61,292 nt of DNA from Flavobacteriaceae bacterium (GCA_021648265.1 JAKITD010000009.1:1-61292); one strand, 5' to 3'; counted from the stretch's first letter, positions 8,001 through 17,483 are shown. The notes: generated by a model from the sequence alone, not told the origin. Made by a program: numbers and translations.

Positions 8001-10578
8001 AAATGTTAGATTTAGATTTTTATTAACTTCTGATAGTAGTGCAAATAGAGATGGATGGTATATTGATGATATTCAGGTTTATGAGCCAACATGTCCAGAT
8101 CCAAATGCAATGGCAGCTTCGTCAATTACAGCTACAACTGCAAGTTTAGACTGGACAGAAAATGGTACTGCTACCGTTTGGGATTTAGAAATAGGTGCAA
8201 GTGGGTTTACAGCTACAGGAACCCCTACAGATAACGATATTACAAAGCCTTTTGCTGCTACAGGATTAACAGCAGAAACAACTTATGATGTTTATTATAG
8301 AGCAGATTGTGGTGCAGATAATACAGATGTGAGTACTTGGGTAGGGCCTTATAGTTTTACTACGCCTTGTGCTATATACATTCCAGATTATAATGAAGAC
8401 TTTGCAAGTTACGTACCTAATTGTTGGGAAGAAGCTGAAGGACCTGCAACTGGTTATACAACAACGGGTAGTTCTGGTTGGGCTCAAGATGGTTTTGCAA
8501 ACAACGGTACTACTGGTGCTACAAAATTTAATCTTTATAATACTGGAGATGAAGATTGGTTATTAACACCTATGTTCGATTTATCTGCAGGAGGCTATGA
8601 ACTTACTTTTGACGTTGCAGTAACAGCTTGGGGTAATCAAAATCCATCTGCAATGGGATCAGACGACCAAGTATTATTATTACAATCTATTGATGGTGGA
8701 ACAACTTGGACTTCTATCTATACATTTAATGCAGCTAATACACCTTCTAATACTGGAGATTATATTATTGTTGATATTTCTGCACTTACTTCAGCAACCG
8801 TTCAATTTGCATTTTTTGCCGATGAAGGTGCTGTAGATGATGCAGAAGACTACGACTTCTTTGTAGATAACTTTAGAGCAAAAACACAATCTTGTACTGG
8901 AGGAACAACTACCTGGTCAACCCTTGGTTGGGACAATGGAGTTCCTAACAATACAATGAATGCAGTAATCGATTTTGCTTATGGTACAGGAACAACTGGT
9001 AATTTAGATGTTTGCTCATTAACAGTAACTGCAAATGGATTATTAGAAATAGATCCAGGAAACTATGTAAAAGTAGAAGAGCATATTCTTGTAGAAAGTG
9101 GTGGTATATTAGCGATATTCCACGAAGGAAGTTTAGTACAGGTAGATGATCTTGCACCTGTAACCAATAACGGTACCATAGGTGTTACAAAAACCACCCC
9201 GGTAAACGGAGGAACTTCCTTTAGTATTTTAGGAAGCCCGATGAGCGGTACCACCAGAAGTGGTGCTTTAGTAGGTAATAATGTAGTAATGAGTCACGAT
9301 ACAAGTCTGTTTGATTTAGATGCAACCGTAACAGCTGTAAACGCTGGTGCAGAACATTTTGCAGATGCAGATGGTAATAACTGGTCGTTTATGACGGGTG
9401 CTGCTGCTATTAATCCAGCTGAAGGATATTTAGTAGGACCAACAGATCAAGGAGTAATAGATGGTTCTTACGCTTTAACCTATAACGAAGGTACCTTAAA
9501 CAATGGAGTGTATAATTTTGTACCGGTTTGGAATATCGACAGAGAAAACAGTCCTAATATTTTAAGTAATCCTTATGCTTCAGCCATAGATGCTGTTGCA
9601 TTGTTAAATGATAACTTTTTATTAGCGAGTAATGTTTATTTTTGGGAGCATATAACGGCTCCAAGTGCTGGTTATCCTGGCTATCGTTCAGAAAACTGGA
9701 GTATGGGCGATATATCAATTTTTAATGTTACAGGTTTAGGAACGGCAGCTCCAAATGGAGGAGCAATACCAAGTCAATTTATACCTTCAGGACAAGGGTT
9801 TGCTATAAAAGTAAAAGCTGATGTTCCTAGCTTACCATTTGTGTTTGATAATTCGCATCGTGTAACGGGACCTAATACAGGTTATAGAACTCAAGATAGT
9901 AACTTAGAAAAGCTATACATAAATCTAAAAAATGAGACTTATGCTTTAAAAAGTAGTATGGCAGTTGCTTTTACAGATCAAGCAACTAACAACTATGATG
10001 AAGGATACGAAACTAAACGTTTAGCAACACCAATCTCTATTTATTCGGTAATAGACGACCACGAAATAGTGATACAAGCTCGTAATGTTTTCAATACCGA
10101 TCAAATAATTCCATTAGGATTTAGAACAATGGTAGAAGAAGTACAGACTTATACTATTTCTTTAGGTATTATAGAAGGAGAAAGCATCACACAAGCAACG
10201 GTGTATTTACAAGATAATTTATTAAACACAGTTACTAACTTAACTGAAGGAGATTACACATTTACTTCCAACGAAAGCAATCAAAAAGACCGTTTTGTAA
10301 TTGTATTTGCAGAAGGTGTATTAGGAACAAGTGATGCTAATTTAGCAGCGATTTCTGTATATCCTAATCCAACTAAAAATATCCTAAATATTGTATCACC
10401 AGTTTCTAAAGTAAACAATGTAGTGGTACATGATATTAGTGGTAGAAGAGTTGCTACGTATGATTTTACAAATAACTTAGAAACTAAGTTAGATGTTACA
10501 AATTATACTAGTGGTGTTTATTTTGTTGAAATTAACACAGTAGATGGTTCGGTTACAAAACGAATTATCCGTGAGTAG
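5071..10578 (+). CDS. Very large T9SS-secreted multidomain surface protein
   Basis: An 1835-residue exported protein. The signal peptide spans residues 1-22 (cleavage before QC). A Cys/Gly-rich 'DSWGDGWNG' domain (24-117) is followed by fibronectin III-like, GEVED-like (about 214-350) and further Fn3 domains. Alternating beta-jelly-roll (MAM/choice-of-anchor-like) domains come next, with two near-identical Fn3 repeats from residues 733 and 1007. From Cys1275 onward runs a module of about 560 residues that is shared with the T9SS protein at 36156-38465. The last 70 residues (VYPNPTKNILNI...SGVYFVEINT...KRIIRE) are a type A T9SS sorting domain. No enzymatic motif is seen. A surface adhesion or binding role is inferred. 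A rho-independent terminator follows. Confidence 0.85.
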   Translation: MKKFTYLILGLFLMAFSWQSNAQCDYTLEMNDSWGDGWNGNTMDVLVNGLIVLDDVTFATGTQSLLTFPVNTGDDVTTIWNGGGGFGNETSYRILDAGGTSVGSGAESDILTGTITAACPACNPPSTLAASNITQTQADLSWTAGGTETAWNVEWGLNPLTLGAGTTVTGVTNPYTLMGLTADTNYDYYVQADCGLNGTSSWAGPFTFFTGHCLSVPSSNDGAGISNVQLQTTDFPTGDVTYFDHTGTVIDIAQSTTVNLQVTFQTGYTYDTNVWIDLNDNLIFEASEQVFDGVSLGDNPTTLDASFPLGAGAALGNHKMRIGTADTGQQPGDPCYNGSFGVTLDFTVNVTLPPNCLPPLDLAVTNVNSAAGTADLSWTDANAPSSDFTYSVEDITNGVNFIPNTLSGGLTTVGITGLVAGNDYTFSVFSNCGLDTSTVTGPLAWNQTDLPDCVTYTSPLDGATNVVGGIVSLNWTEPGTGTAPTGYDIYFGQTSGALTNLGTIPFPATGINISGVAAGSTNYWMIVPVNAGGGNLSCGEFSFTTAAAPTAPAGVTCAIADPFNAFTEEFDVQGLWTGDIASGTTNDLWNFGRTGGTGSGSTGPSGAHSGANYMYFEASGANGSIALANSPAIDLTGASEGAELSFFLHAYGASIGRLDVLVSTDGGTTFALLDSWGGQLQTASADAWVPMGVNLDAYLGQTINIQLRYISTNGFTGDMAIDLFEVNTCQTITCPDPSAMTASLITVTTADLDWTENGTATVWDLEMGVSGFTATGTPTDNDITKPFSATGLTANTTYDVYYRADCGADNTNVSAWVGPYSFTTLAGAHAFPLTEDFESGFTYFDNASGNNVDFTIETTIINGGTNSVHNAHTSSNTNILLETGILDLSGTTAAQIDFWHIAKTEGGWDKCYVEISTDGGATYTALPNSAYLGAANGYDTNGYFHEDSYADWGTTDVPAINAWWKKESFSLAAYNVANVRFRFLLTSDSSANRDGWYIDDIQVYEPTCPDPNAMAASSITATTASLDWTENGTATVWDLEIGASGFTATGTPTDNDITKPFAATGLTAETTYDVYYRADCGADNTDVSTWVGPYSFTTPCAIYIPDYNEDFASYVPNCWEEAEGPATGYTTTGSSGWAQDGFANNGTTGATKFNLYNTGDEDWLLTPMFDLSAGGYELTFDVAVTAWGNQNPSAMGSDDQVLLLQSIDGGTTWTSIYTFNAANTPSNTGDYIIVDISALTSATVQFAFFADEGAVDDAEDYDFFVDNFRAKTQSCTGGTTTWSTLGWDNGVPNNTMNAVIDFAYGTGTTGNLDVCSLTVTANGLLEIDPGNYVKVEEHILVESGGILAIFHEGSLVQVDDLAPVTNNGTIGVTKTTPVNGGTSFSILGSPMSGTTRSGALVGNNVVMSHDTSLFDLDATVTAVNAGAEHFADADGNNWSFMTGAAAINPAEGYLVGPTDQGVIDGSYALTYNEGTLNNGVYNFVPVWNIDRENSPNILSNPYASAIDAVALLNDNFLLASNVYFWEHITAPSAGYPGYRSENWSMGDISIFNVTGLGTAAPNGGAIPSQFIPSGQGFAIKVKADVPSLPFVFDNSHRVTGPNTGYRTQDSNLEKLYINLKNETYALKSSMAVAFTDQATNNYDEGYETKRLATPISIYSVIDDHEIVIQARNVFNTDQIIPLGFRTMVEEVQTYTISLGIIEGESITQATVYLQDNLLNTVTNLTEGDYTFTSNESNQKDRFVIVFAEGVLGTSDANLAAISVYPNPTKNILNIVSPVSKVNNVVVHDISGRRVATYDFTNNLETKLDVTNYTSGVYFVEINTVDGSVTKRIIRE
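7267..7543 (+). repeat. Fn3 repeat copy A inside the 1835-residue protein
   Basis: This is about 92 codons starting TCPDPSAM and ending WVGPYSFTT. Copy B at 8089-8366 matches it closely in both protein and DNA (shared ...GTPTDNDITKPF.ATGLTA.TTYDV...). The low divergence indicates recent internal duplication or gene conversion. Confidence 0.8.
8089..8366 (+). repeat. Fn3 repeat copy B inside the 1835-residue protein
   Basis: Second copy of the Fn3 repeat, starting TCPDPNAM. Copies A and B are separated by one jelly-roll-like domain, so the duplicated unit may be Fn3 plus jelly roll. Confidence 0.8.
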
Positions 10579-10607
10579 TTAATAAGTATTGTTATATTTA
10601 TATAGTA

Positions 10608-10640
10608 AAGGCGTTATCGAGAGATAGCGCCTTTTTTTTT
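10608..10640 (+). terminator. Rho-independent terminator after the 1835-residue gene
   Basis: AAGGCGTTATC-GAGA-GATAGCGCCTT, an 11-base-pair stem with one mismatch and a GAGA tetraloop, is followed by a run of T. It lies 30 bases after the stop codon. Confidence 0.85.
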
Positions 10641-10740
10641 GGTTGTTTTTTGTTGCCCGCGAATGACACGGATTTTCGCAGATTTTTGTTTGTCGCTTGC
10701 TGTCATTGTTTATTAATACTTGTCCTTGTTTATTAATACT

Positions 10741-10918
10741 TGTCATTGCGAGGAGCGAATCGAGGTTTATGTCGTTAAGAAAACATTTAAAAGCGACGTA
10801 GCAATCTGTTTCAATCATAGTTCCAATTATTCTATCAGTTTCTAATTCAAGTTCAACTTAAACTTCATTTAAGATAATATAAACAGATTGCCACGGTCAT
10901 ACTTCCCTCGCAAAGACA
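10741..10918. repeat. Composite REP element, copy 1
   Basis: Starts TGTCATTGCGAGGAGCGAAT and GCAATCTGTTTCAATCATAG, then has a hexamer tract (TTCAAG/TTCAAC), and closes with AACAGATTGCCACGGTCATA and CTTCCCTCGCAAAGACA, the inverse of the opening. The inner 115 bases are nearly repeated in copy 2. A spurious 79-codon minus-strand ORF crosses it. Confidence 0.75.
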
Positions 10919-11016
10919 AGTAATAACGGGCGTTGTGACTAGTAAAAGCATTTTAAAAGCACTCTGTCATTGGGAAAATCTTTTTTAAGCGATGCAAAAA
11001 CCTATCTATATTCCAC

Positions 11017-11206
11017 TGTCATTGCGAGAAGCTAACAAGAAACAATATCGTTTGCACAATTATAAAAGCAACGTGGCAATCTGTTTCAATCATAGTTCCA
11101 ATTATTCTATCAGTTTCGAATTCAACTTCAACTTCAAGTTCAACTTCAACTTCATTTAAGGTAATATAAACAGATTGCCACGGTCATACTTCCCTCGCAA
11201 AGACAA
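11017..11206. repeat. Composite REP element, copy 2
   Basis: Same architecture as copy 1: TGTCATTGCGAGAAGC, GCAATCTGTTTCAATCATAG, then a longer CTTCAACTTCAAGTTCAACT tract, AACAGATTGCCACGGTCATA and CTTCCCTCGCAAAGACA. The two copies differ mainly in the length of the hexamer tract. The 100 bases between them (10919-11016) hold nothing recognisable. Confidence 0.75.
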
Positions 11207-11221
11207 GTAGCAATAAAAACA

Positions 11222-11256
11222 AAAAGCTCAATTTGATTTTCATCAAATTGAGCTTT
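11222..11256. terminator. Bidirectional hairpin terminator after the M16 peptidase gene
   Basis: AAAGCTCAATTTGAT-TTTC-ATCAAATTGAGCTTT is a near-perfect stem with A and T runs on its two sides. It lies 45 bases past the minus-strand stop at 11301. Confidence 0.8.
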
Positions 11257-11300
11257 TATTATAGTAATTTTAAAACTTTGTGTATTTGCAAAAATAATTC

Positions 11301-14171
11301 TTACATCTTCACATCATCCAATGTTACCTCTTCACCATCTTTACTCATTAATTTAATTTCGTCAAAGCCCATATCTTTAAATTGAGCAAATTGTGTTTTT
11401 GCATCTCCAATTACTACATAAGCCATTTTAGACTCATCCAAATATTTATTGGCAAGTGCTTTGTGCTGGTCTAATGTCATGGCTCCAATAATTGCTTCTT
11501 CTCCTTCAATATAATTAGGATCTAAGTCGTAGCTACTCATTTCTTGTAACATTCCTAATAAAGCAAATTGTGTTTCGAATCTACGAGCATTCGATTTTAT
11601 CAAAGCATTTTTAGTAAAGTCTAAATCTTCTTGGCTAATACCATTTTTGTAAGCTTCAATTTGCTCTTTAAAAATAGCAACAGATTCGCCAGTAGTATTA
11701 GTTCTCACGCTTGAAGAAGCCGTAAAAGTTCCTGGGATTTTAGTTCCGCTAAATCCTGTTCTTGCTCCGTAAGTATAGCCCTTTTCTTCTCTAAGAATTA
11801 AGTTTACATTTCCTGAAAAAGAACCTCCTAATTTATAATTCATCACTTCGGCTGGATAAAAATCTTTATCGGTTCTTGGCAAAGCGATGTAACCAATATT
11901 TATTACCGATTGTTTTGCGTCCGGAATATCCACAAAATACAAAGAAGCTTTATCTCTATTATTAGCAATAGGATAACTAGGAATTGTTACCTCTTTAGCT
12001 TTCCAATTAGTTTCTAAAGAAGCTAATTTTTCTAAACTTCCTGCTTTTGAAACACTTCCAACAATTTGAAACTTGCTAATTGATGGTGAGAAATTTTTAG
12101 TATAAAATGCTTTTAAATCATCGATAGTAATCGCTTCAACAGATGCTACAGTTCCACTGGTTGGGTAACTGAATATATGATCTTTTCCGTATAATATTTT
12201 ATTATAAACACGTCTTGCTACTACATTAGGATTGGCATCAGAACGTTTAATATCATTAATTGTTTTTGTTTTAATACGAGCAAACTCTTCTTCGTCCCAT
12301 CTTGGTTGTAATAAAATTTCTTCAACCAGTGTAAGGGTTTTGTCTAAATTTCGTGCTAAGGTATTTCCACTAATCACAATAGACTCCCGAGTGGTGTACA
12401 TATTAATATTTGCACCCAACATTTCAATTTCTTCTTCTAATTGTTCTGGAGTTTTGGTAGCGGTACCTTCCATCATAATATCGGTCATTAGGTTTGCCAC
12501 TCCGTTTTTGTTCATATCGTCTAATAAATGTCCTCCTTCCATCACCAAACTAAAGTTGACTGTAGGGATTTCGTATTGTTCGATACCATATACTTTCATT
12601 CCGTTTTTTAACGTAGCTGTCCAACTTGTAGGAATATTTAATTTTGGTGTTGGTCCTAATTCAGGGTCAACAGATCTGTCAAAATTTGAAGGAGTTTTTA
12701 CAATTTCTTCTTTTACTTCCTCTACTTTTTTCGCTACATTGTCTTTTATTTCTTCTTCAACAACAGGAGCTTTAGTAGAGTTTTCAGTAATTAAAGCCAG
12801 TTGCCCTTTTGGTACAAAGCTCGTCATAACATAATGTTGCCCTTTAATGTATTTATTATACACACGCATTACGTCTTCTGTGGTTACTTTCTTAATGTTT
12901 TCGATGTCTTGTGTAATAAACCCAGGATCACCAGCAAAAACATTGTATTGTGCTAATTGGTAGGATTTACCTAAAATAGATCCGATTCCGTTATAAAAAC
13001 CAGTTTCCAATCCTGCTTTTATTCGTTCTACATCTTTATCTGTTACTCCATCTTTTTCAAATAATGCGAATGCTTCGTTGATACCAGCTTCCACATCGTT
13101 TAAATTTACTCCATTGTTTGCAGTAATAATTATTCTGAAAGCGCCTGCCAATTCTTGTGATCTGTTAAACGCAATAGTTCTTGAAGTTAAATTCTTCTCT
13201 TTCACCAACACCTTATAAAGAGGTGCTTTTTTTCCGCTAGATAAAATTTCAGCTAAAAAATCTAGTGCATAGGCATCATCTGTATATTGCTGAACCGTAG
13301 GCCATACCATATTTAATTGCGGTGCAGTTGCAAAATTATCTTCGTGAAATAATCGTTTTGTTTCAGAAAGCGTTACCAGTTGTGGCTCTAATTTTGCTAC
13401 TTCATCTTTGGGTTCTATTTCTCCAAAATATTTTTCGATTAATGCTTTTGCTTCTTTAGTATCAAAATCACCTGCCAATACTAAGGTAGCATTATTAGGA
13501 CCGTAATATTTATTATAAAACTCCTTAACATCTTCTACTGTTGCATTCTGAAGATCTACTAATTCACCAATTACTTGCCAGTTATAAGGATGTCCTTCTG
13601 GATACAAATTTTTATCGATTACCCAGCCAGTATGACCGTAAGGATTGTTATCTACTCGTTGTCTTTTTTCATTCTGAACCACTTCTTGTTGGTTATAAAA
13701 AGCAGATTCTGTTACCGTATTAATTAAGAAACCCATCCGGTCGCTTTCCATCCAAAGTACAGTTTCAAGAGCATTGTTAGGAACGATTTCATAATAAATG
13801 GTACCATCTTTCCAGGTACCTCCATTTAAAGTTCCTCCTACATCTTGAATTTTTTTGAAAAATTGATCTTGTGGAATGTTTTCAGATTCTTGAAATAACA
13901 TATGTTCAAATAAATGTGCAAACCCTGTTCTACCTGTTTTCTCACGGTTTGAACCAACACCATATTGAATGGCTAACGAAACAATAGGATCACTTTTATC
14001 TTGATGAAGTACCACATCTAGCCCGTTTGCAAGTTGGTATTTTTCAAATTCAATAGAAAATTTGGTGTCGACTACTTCAGTATTTTCCTCTGAAGAATCT
14101 TTACATGAAGTCATAAATAAGCTAAATGAAAGCAACGAAATCATTGCTATTTTAAATGAAATTTTAAACAT
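11301..14171 (-). CDS. M16-family zinc peptidase lipoprotein (two M16 modules)
   Basis: A 956-residue exported peptidase. The N-terminus is a lipoprotein signal with lipobox MTSC (Cys23), so it is anchored in the membrane, probably facing the periplasm. The first M16 half carries the inverted zinc motif HLFEH at 86-90 and the distal Glu about 78 residues later in VVQNEKRQ (E168). The second half, from about residue 510 (TLKNGMKVYGIEQ...), has the M16 fold signature but no HxxEH, as is usual for the non-catalytic half of pitrilysin-like single-chain enzymes. A Lys/Glu linker (residues 470-500) joins them. Substrates are unknown. It has its own terminator, and a -7-like TATCTTTA at 14196-14203 (minus). 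Confidence 0.9.
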   Translation of the reverse strand: MFKISFKIAMISLLSFSLFMTSCKDSSEENTEVVDTKFSIEFEKYQLANGLDVVLHQDKSDPIVSLAIQYGVGSNREKTGRTGFAHLFEHMLFQESENIPQDQFFKKIQDVGGTLNGGTWKDGTIYYEIVPNNALETVLWMESDRMGFLINTVTESAFYNQQEVVQNEKRQRVDNNPYGHTGWVIDKNLYPEGHPYNWQVIGELVDLQNATVEDVKEFYNKYYGPNNATLVLAGDFDTKEAKALIEKYFGEIEPKDEVAKLEPQLVTLSETKRLFHEDNFATAPQLNMVWPTVQQYTDDAYALDFLAEILSSGKKAPLYKVLVKEKNLTSRTIAFNRSQELAGAFRIIITANNGVNLNDVEAGINEAFALFEKDGVTDKDVERIKAGLETGFYNGIGSILGKSYQLAQYNVFAGDPGFITQDIENIKKVTTEDVMRVYNKYIKGQHYVMTSFVPKGQLALITENSTKAPVVEEEIKDNVAKKVEEVKEEIVKTPSNFDRSVDPELGPTPKLNIPTSWTATLKNGMKVYGIEQYEIPTVNFSLVMEGGHLLDDMNKNGVANLMTDIMMEGTATKTPEQLEEEIEMLGANINMYTTRESIVISGNTLARNLDKTLTLVEEILLQPRWDEEEFARIKTKTINDIKRSDANPNVVARRVYNKILYGKDHIFSYPTSGTVASVEAITIDDLKAFYTKNFSPSISKFQIVGSVSKAGSLEKLASLETNWKAKEVTIPSYPIANNRDKASLYFVDIPDAKQSVINIGYIALPRTDKDFYPAEVMNYKLGGSFSGNVNLILREEKGYTYGARTGFSGTKIPGTFTASSSVRTNTTGESVAIFKEQIEAYKNGISQEDLDFTKNALIKSNARRFETQFALLGMLQEMSSYDLDPNYIEGEEAIIGAMTLDQHKALANKYLDESKMAYVVIGDAKTQFAQFKDMGFDEIKLMSKDGEEVTLDDVKM

Positions 14172-14249
14172 TTTAATTAATTTTAGTATAAGCTATAAAG
14201 ATACAATCGCATTTTCTGAAAAAACTTAAATAATTGTTAAATCAATTTG

Positions 14250-14500
14250 CTTTTATCGTCACTTCGATACAATTGCTCTCCTAAGGTCGAGCAATCACTC
14301 AGTACCTGTTGAGTATTACTCTTCGATACAAAATTACTCCTCGTGGTGTTTTCACCTTCCTTGCTGGTGAAGCGGATTCAAATTTCTTAGAAAGATTGTT
14401 CATTTACATTGCTTTTTCTGTTCGAGAGCAGTCGAGAAGTAGTTAGTTAATAATTTCGAGTATGATTTATCACTTCGGCTTCGCTCAGTGTCCTATCCAT
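14250..14500. repeat. Cluster of 'acttcgat...ctcagt' dispersed repeats
   Basis: The gap between the M16 and DUF2235 genes contains TCACTTCGATACAATTGCTC, CTAAGGTCGAGCAATCACTC, AGTACCTGTTGAGTATTACT and CTTCGATAC, which together form an imperfect palindrome. TCACTTCGGCTTCGCTCAGT at about 14470-14490 is a further copy of the same type. No coding potential and no clear terminator are seen. Confidence 0.5.
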
Positions 14501-14538
14501 TAAATTATTATAGTAGTAATTATTTTTAAATTCAGGAT

Positions 14539-15750
14539 TTATTTTTCTACTTCTTCAATTACACAATCATCGCCTCCAATAAAAATAAACCCTCCATTTT
14601 TTTGAAGTTGAAAGCAGTTGGAAAAATGTGCTTGTAAGTTGTATTCAATATCTTGCAATGGGAGCACTACAGGATTATTTAGTCTTTTAAATACAGAATT
14701 ATGAATTTTAAACTTTCCATTATTATAGACATCGTTGTTTTCAATGTATAGTGATAAATCTCTAAATCTTCTTCTGTAAAATATTTCAATAAATGAATTT
14801 GATGGATCGTGAATAGTACCATAAGGATTTTCAAAAACTCTGGCTGTTTCGGGTAAGATTCCGTAAGGCTTAATTTGGTTAATCATCCAATTAAGAGTAA
14901 CTCCATCAATTTCAGTATCGCCGTAACCGCCACCTACATCTGAGTGCGCTCCTGAAAACCATACTTCATTTACGACTTTATTTATGTCCACGGGTTTTTC
15001 GCACTTTTCAGTGAGATAGTTTTTTGATAATAATTTAGGCGTAAAAATAGTGGCTCTATCATCATTGATTGAAAGTGCCTGTGCTGCCTTTTTAACATTA
15101 CACAATTGATCAATATAATTTTTATTAGAGACATTATAATTCTCCTTGAAATTAGGAATTCCTAAAGCTTCAACAGTGTCCCAAAGCCCCATAAACTCTA
15201 TTGGAACCGATTCGGGTGATTTTTCCGTTATGGCTTTAATATCTTTTCTACGATTGTAAATGGTTTGATCACCACGATAGGCTAGATATACTTTTTTTAT
15301 ATATTTAAATTGTTCTTCTTCTGGAATATTTGAGAGGTCTGTAATTCCAGCAACGTGAATTAGTCCTGCTAAAATTCTAGCAGCATACGCTCCTCTACTA
15401 AAACCAAAAATATAGATTTCATCATTGCGTTCTGGACGGTAATTTTTTGAAAGGAATAAATAGGCTTCTCGTACTGTTTTTCCAATACCAAGCCCAGTCA
15501 TTAACCCAATTCCTCTGTTTCCTACTCCTGTAACATACGCAGCATTAATATTGGTTTTATCTTGAAGTATTGTTAAATTATATAATTTTGAAACATTGGT
15601 ATAACTACTTGCATTATTCATGGTTCCGTCCATAAAAACTATCAATTTCTTTGGGGTTTCAATTTTTTGAATTGGAATATGATAGGCCGTTTTTGTACTA
15701 ACGCAGCTTGTTAAAGTAATTACTACTAAAAGAAAAAGGACTTTTTTCAT
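14539..15750 (-). CDS. DUF2235 alpha/beta-hydrolase-like lipoprotein
   Basis: A 403-residue protein when started at the ATG at 15750; the longer form from a TTG at 15774 adds eight residues before an evident lipoprotein signal MKKVLFLLVVITLTSC (Cys16), so I prefer the shorter one. It has the DUF2235 features: KKLIVFMDGTMNN near 34-46, the nucleophile elbow GFSRG at 116-120 (Ser118), a GLWDTVEALG segment and WFSGAHSDVGGGYGD carrying the likely acid/His region. DUF2235 includes the phospholipase effectors Tle1. No type VI genes are nearby, so a lipid-anchored esterase or lipase role is more likely. It stands alone. Confidence 0.82.
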   Translation of the reverse strand: MKKVLFLLVVITLTSCVSTKTAYHIPIQKIETPKKLIVFMDGTMNNASSYTNVSKLYNLTILQDKTNINAAYVTGVGNRGIGLMTGLGIGKTVREAYLFLSKNYRPERNDEIYIFGFSRGAYAARILAGLIHVAGITDLSNIPEEEQFKYIKKVYLAYRGDQTIYNRRKDIKAITEKSPESVPIEFMGLWDTVEALGIPNFKENYNVSNKNYIDQLCNVKKAAQALSINDDRATIFTPKLLSKNYLTEKCEKPVDINKVVNEVWFSGAHSDVGGGYGDTEIDGVTLNWMINQIKPYGILPETARVFENPYGTIHDPSNSFIEIFYRRRFRDLSLYIENNDVYNNGKFKIHNSVFKRLNNPVVLPLQDIEYNLQAHFSNCFQLQKNGGFIFIGGDDCVIEEVEK

Positions 15751-15870
15751 TGATGATGAATAATTAGATTGCAATAATAATGCAAAAAATAGAATTTGCT
15801 GTTCTAATTAACATTTTGACTACTTTTCGAAACTACTTTTTTATAAGAACCTAAAAATACATCCAGCTTG

Positions 15871-17412
15871 CTATCCAAACCAACCGTCGCGATCCAAGCT
15901 CCTATATTGAATGGCCTCAGAAATATGATCCCCAGTAATGTTTTCTGAAGCTTCTAAATCTGCAATAGTTCTTGAAACTTTTAAGATTCTGTCATAGGCT
16001 CTTGCTGAAAGGTTTAATCGTTCCATCGCAGTTTTTAATAGTTGTAAGGAAGCTTCCTCTAATTTACAGAATTTTCGAATTTGCTTCACGCCCATCTGAG
16101 CATTATAATGAACACTTTCTGAATCTGAAAATCTTGCAGTTTGCAATTTTCTAGCTTTTGTAACCCGTTCTCTAATTACATTACTCAGCTCTCCGCTACG
16201 CTCATCACTTAATTTCTCGAAAGGCACAGGAGTAACTTCAATATGAATATCAATCCGATCTAATAAGGGACCCGAAATCTTTCCTAAATACCGTTGCATT
16301 TCTTGAGGAGATGATGTCATTGGAGAATCTGGATCGTTAAAATACCCACTCGGACTTGGATTCATACTCGCTACCAACATAAAACTAGAAGGATACGTTA
16401 CCGTAAATTTTGCTCTGGAAATAGTTACTTCGCGATCTTCTAAAGGTTGTCTCATTACTTCAAGAACTCCTCGTTTAAATTCGGGTAATTCATCTAAAAA
16501 TAAAACTCCGTTATGAGATAGTGAAATCTCTCCTGGTTGTGGGTAGGCACCGCCTCCAACGAGGGCTACGTCAGAAATCGTATGATGTGGACTTCTAAAT
16601 GGTCTTGAACTCATAATTCCACCTTTTTTCATAGTTCGTCCTGCCACAGAATGAATTTTTGTAGTTTCCAACGCTTCGCCTAATGTCATGGGAGGTAAAA
16701 TACTTGGCAATCGTTTGGCAAGCATTGTTTTCCCAGAACCTGGTGGACCAATTAATATAATATTATGCCCGCCAGCTGCAGCAATTTCCATACAACGTTT
16801 AATGGATTCTTGGCCTTTTACATCAGCAAAATCGAATTCTGGATTTTCTAAATGGTTGTAAAATTCGGCTTCGATATCTACGATGGTTCGTTCTAATGGA
16901 GTTTCTTCATTAAAAAAATCGATTACTTCTTTTATATTATTAACTCCATAGACTTCTAATCCTTCAACGATAGCAGCTTCTTTAGCATTTTGTTCTGGAA
17001 GTATAAAGCCTTTAAATCCTTCTTCATTAGCCTTAATTGCAATTGGCAAAGCACCTCGAATGGGCTGCAGACTTCCGTCGAGCGAAAGTTCGCCCATGAT
17101 GACATAATCTTTAAGTGGATTTTTTTCTTCAATTTGTTCGGTAGCTATTAATATTCCCATGGCTAAAGTAAGGTCGTAAGCAGAGCCTTCTTTGCGCATA
17201 TCTGCGGGCGACATATTGAGTATTAATTTTTTTCCTGGGATTTTGTAACCGTTGTTTTGTAGAGCAGCTGCAATCCTAAAATTGCTTTCTCTTATGGCAT
17301 TATCTGGCAAACCTACTAAGTGGTAGCCTACCCCTTTATCTACGTTAACCTCAACAGTTATTGTGCTTGCTTCAACACCAAACACAGCACTCCCATACAC
17401 TTTTGTGAGCAT
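15871..17412 (-). CDS. YifB/ComM-family AAA+ protein (Mg-chelatase-like)
   Basis: A 513-residue cytoplasmic ATPase of the YifB/ComM family, full length. The N-terminal Lon-S16-like domain contains [10 protein letters not shown] (34-43) and the [18 protein letters not shown] stretch (106-123). The AAA+ core has Walker A GPPGSGKT at 222-229, [10 protein letters not shown] near 275 and Walker [12 protein letters not shown]. The C-terminal Mg_chelatase_C helical domain ends in [10 protein letters not shown]. ComM works as a branch-migration helicase in natural transformation in some bacteria; whether that holds here is unknown. It is transcribed with no close partner, and the subtilase upstream has its own terminator. 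Confidence 0.93.
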   Translation of the reverse strand: MLTKVYGSAVFGVEASTITVEVNVDKGVGYHLVGLPDNAIRESNFRIAAALQNNGYKIPGKKLILNMSPADMRKEGSAYDLTLAMGILIATEQIEEKNPLKDYVIMGELSLDGSLQPIRGALPIAIKANEEGFKGFILPEQNAKEAAIVEGLEVYGVNNIKEVIDFFNEETPLERTIVDIEAEFYNHLENPEFDFADVKGQESIKRCMEIAAAGGHNIILIGPPGSGKTMLAKRLPSILPPMTLGEALETTKIHSVAGRTMKKGGIMSSRPFRSPHHTISDVALVGGGAYPQPGEISLSHNGVLFLDELPEFKRGVLEVMRQPLEDREVTISRAKFTVTYPSSFMLVASMNPSPSGYFNDPDSPMTSSPQEMQRYLGKISGPLLDRIDIHIEVTPVPFEKLSDERSGELSNVIRERVTKARKLQTARFSDSESVHYNAQMGVKQIRKFCKLEEASLQLLKTAMERLNLSARAYDRILKVSRTIADLEASENITGDHISEAIQYRSLDRDGWFG

Positions 17413-17483
17413 ATAATTTTATTTTTAAAATAGGGAGTTATTGAAAGTTTGAAGATAGTAATTTTTTACGAACTATTTTAAAT

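Noticed and set aside
10579-10818. 79-codon minus-strand ORF after the 1835-residue gene
   Set aside because: It crosses the terminator and the composite REP element; the protein has no recognisable composition and no promoter.
12232-12834. 200-codon plus-strand ORF opposite the M16 peptidase gene
   Set aside because: Antisense shadow of a gene with strong family motifs; low-complexity Ser/Ile/Val composition.
14539-15750. DUF2235 protein as a type VI lipase effector
   Set aside because: A lipoprotein signal and absence of VgrG, Hcp or an immunity gene nearby make a secreted effector unlikely.
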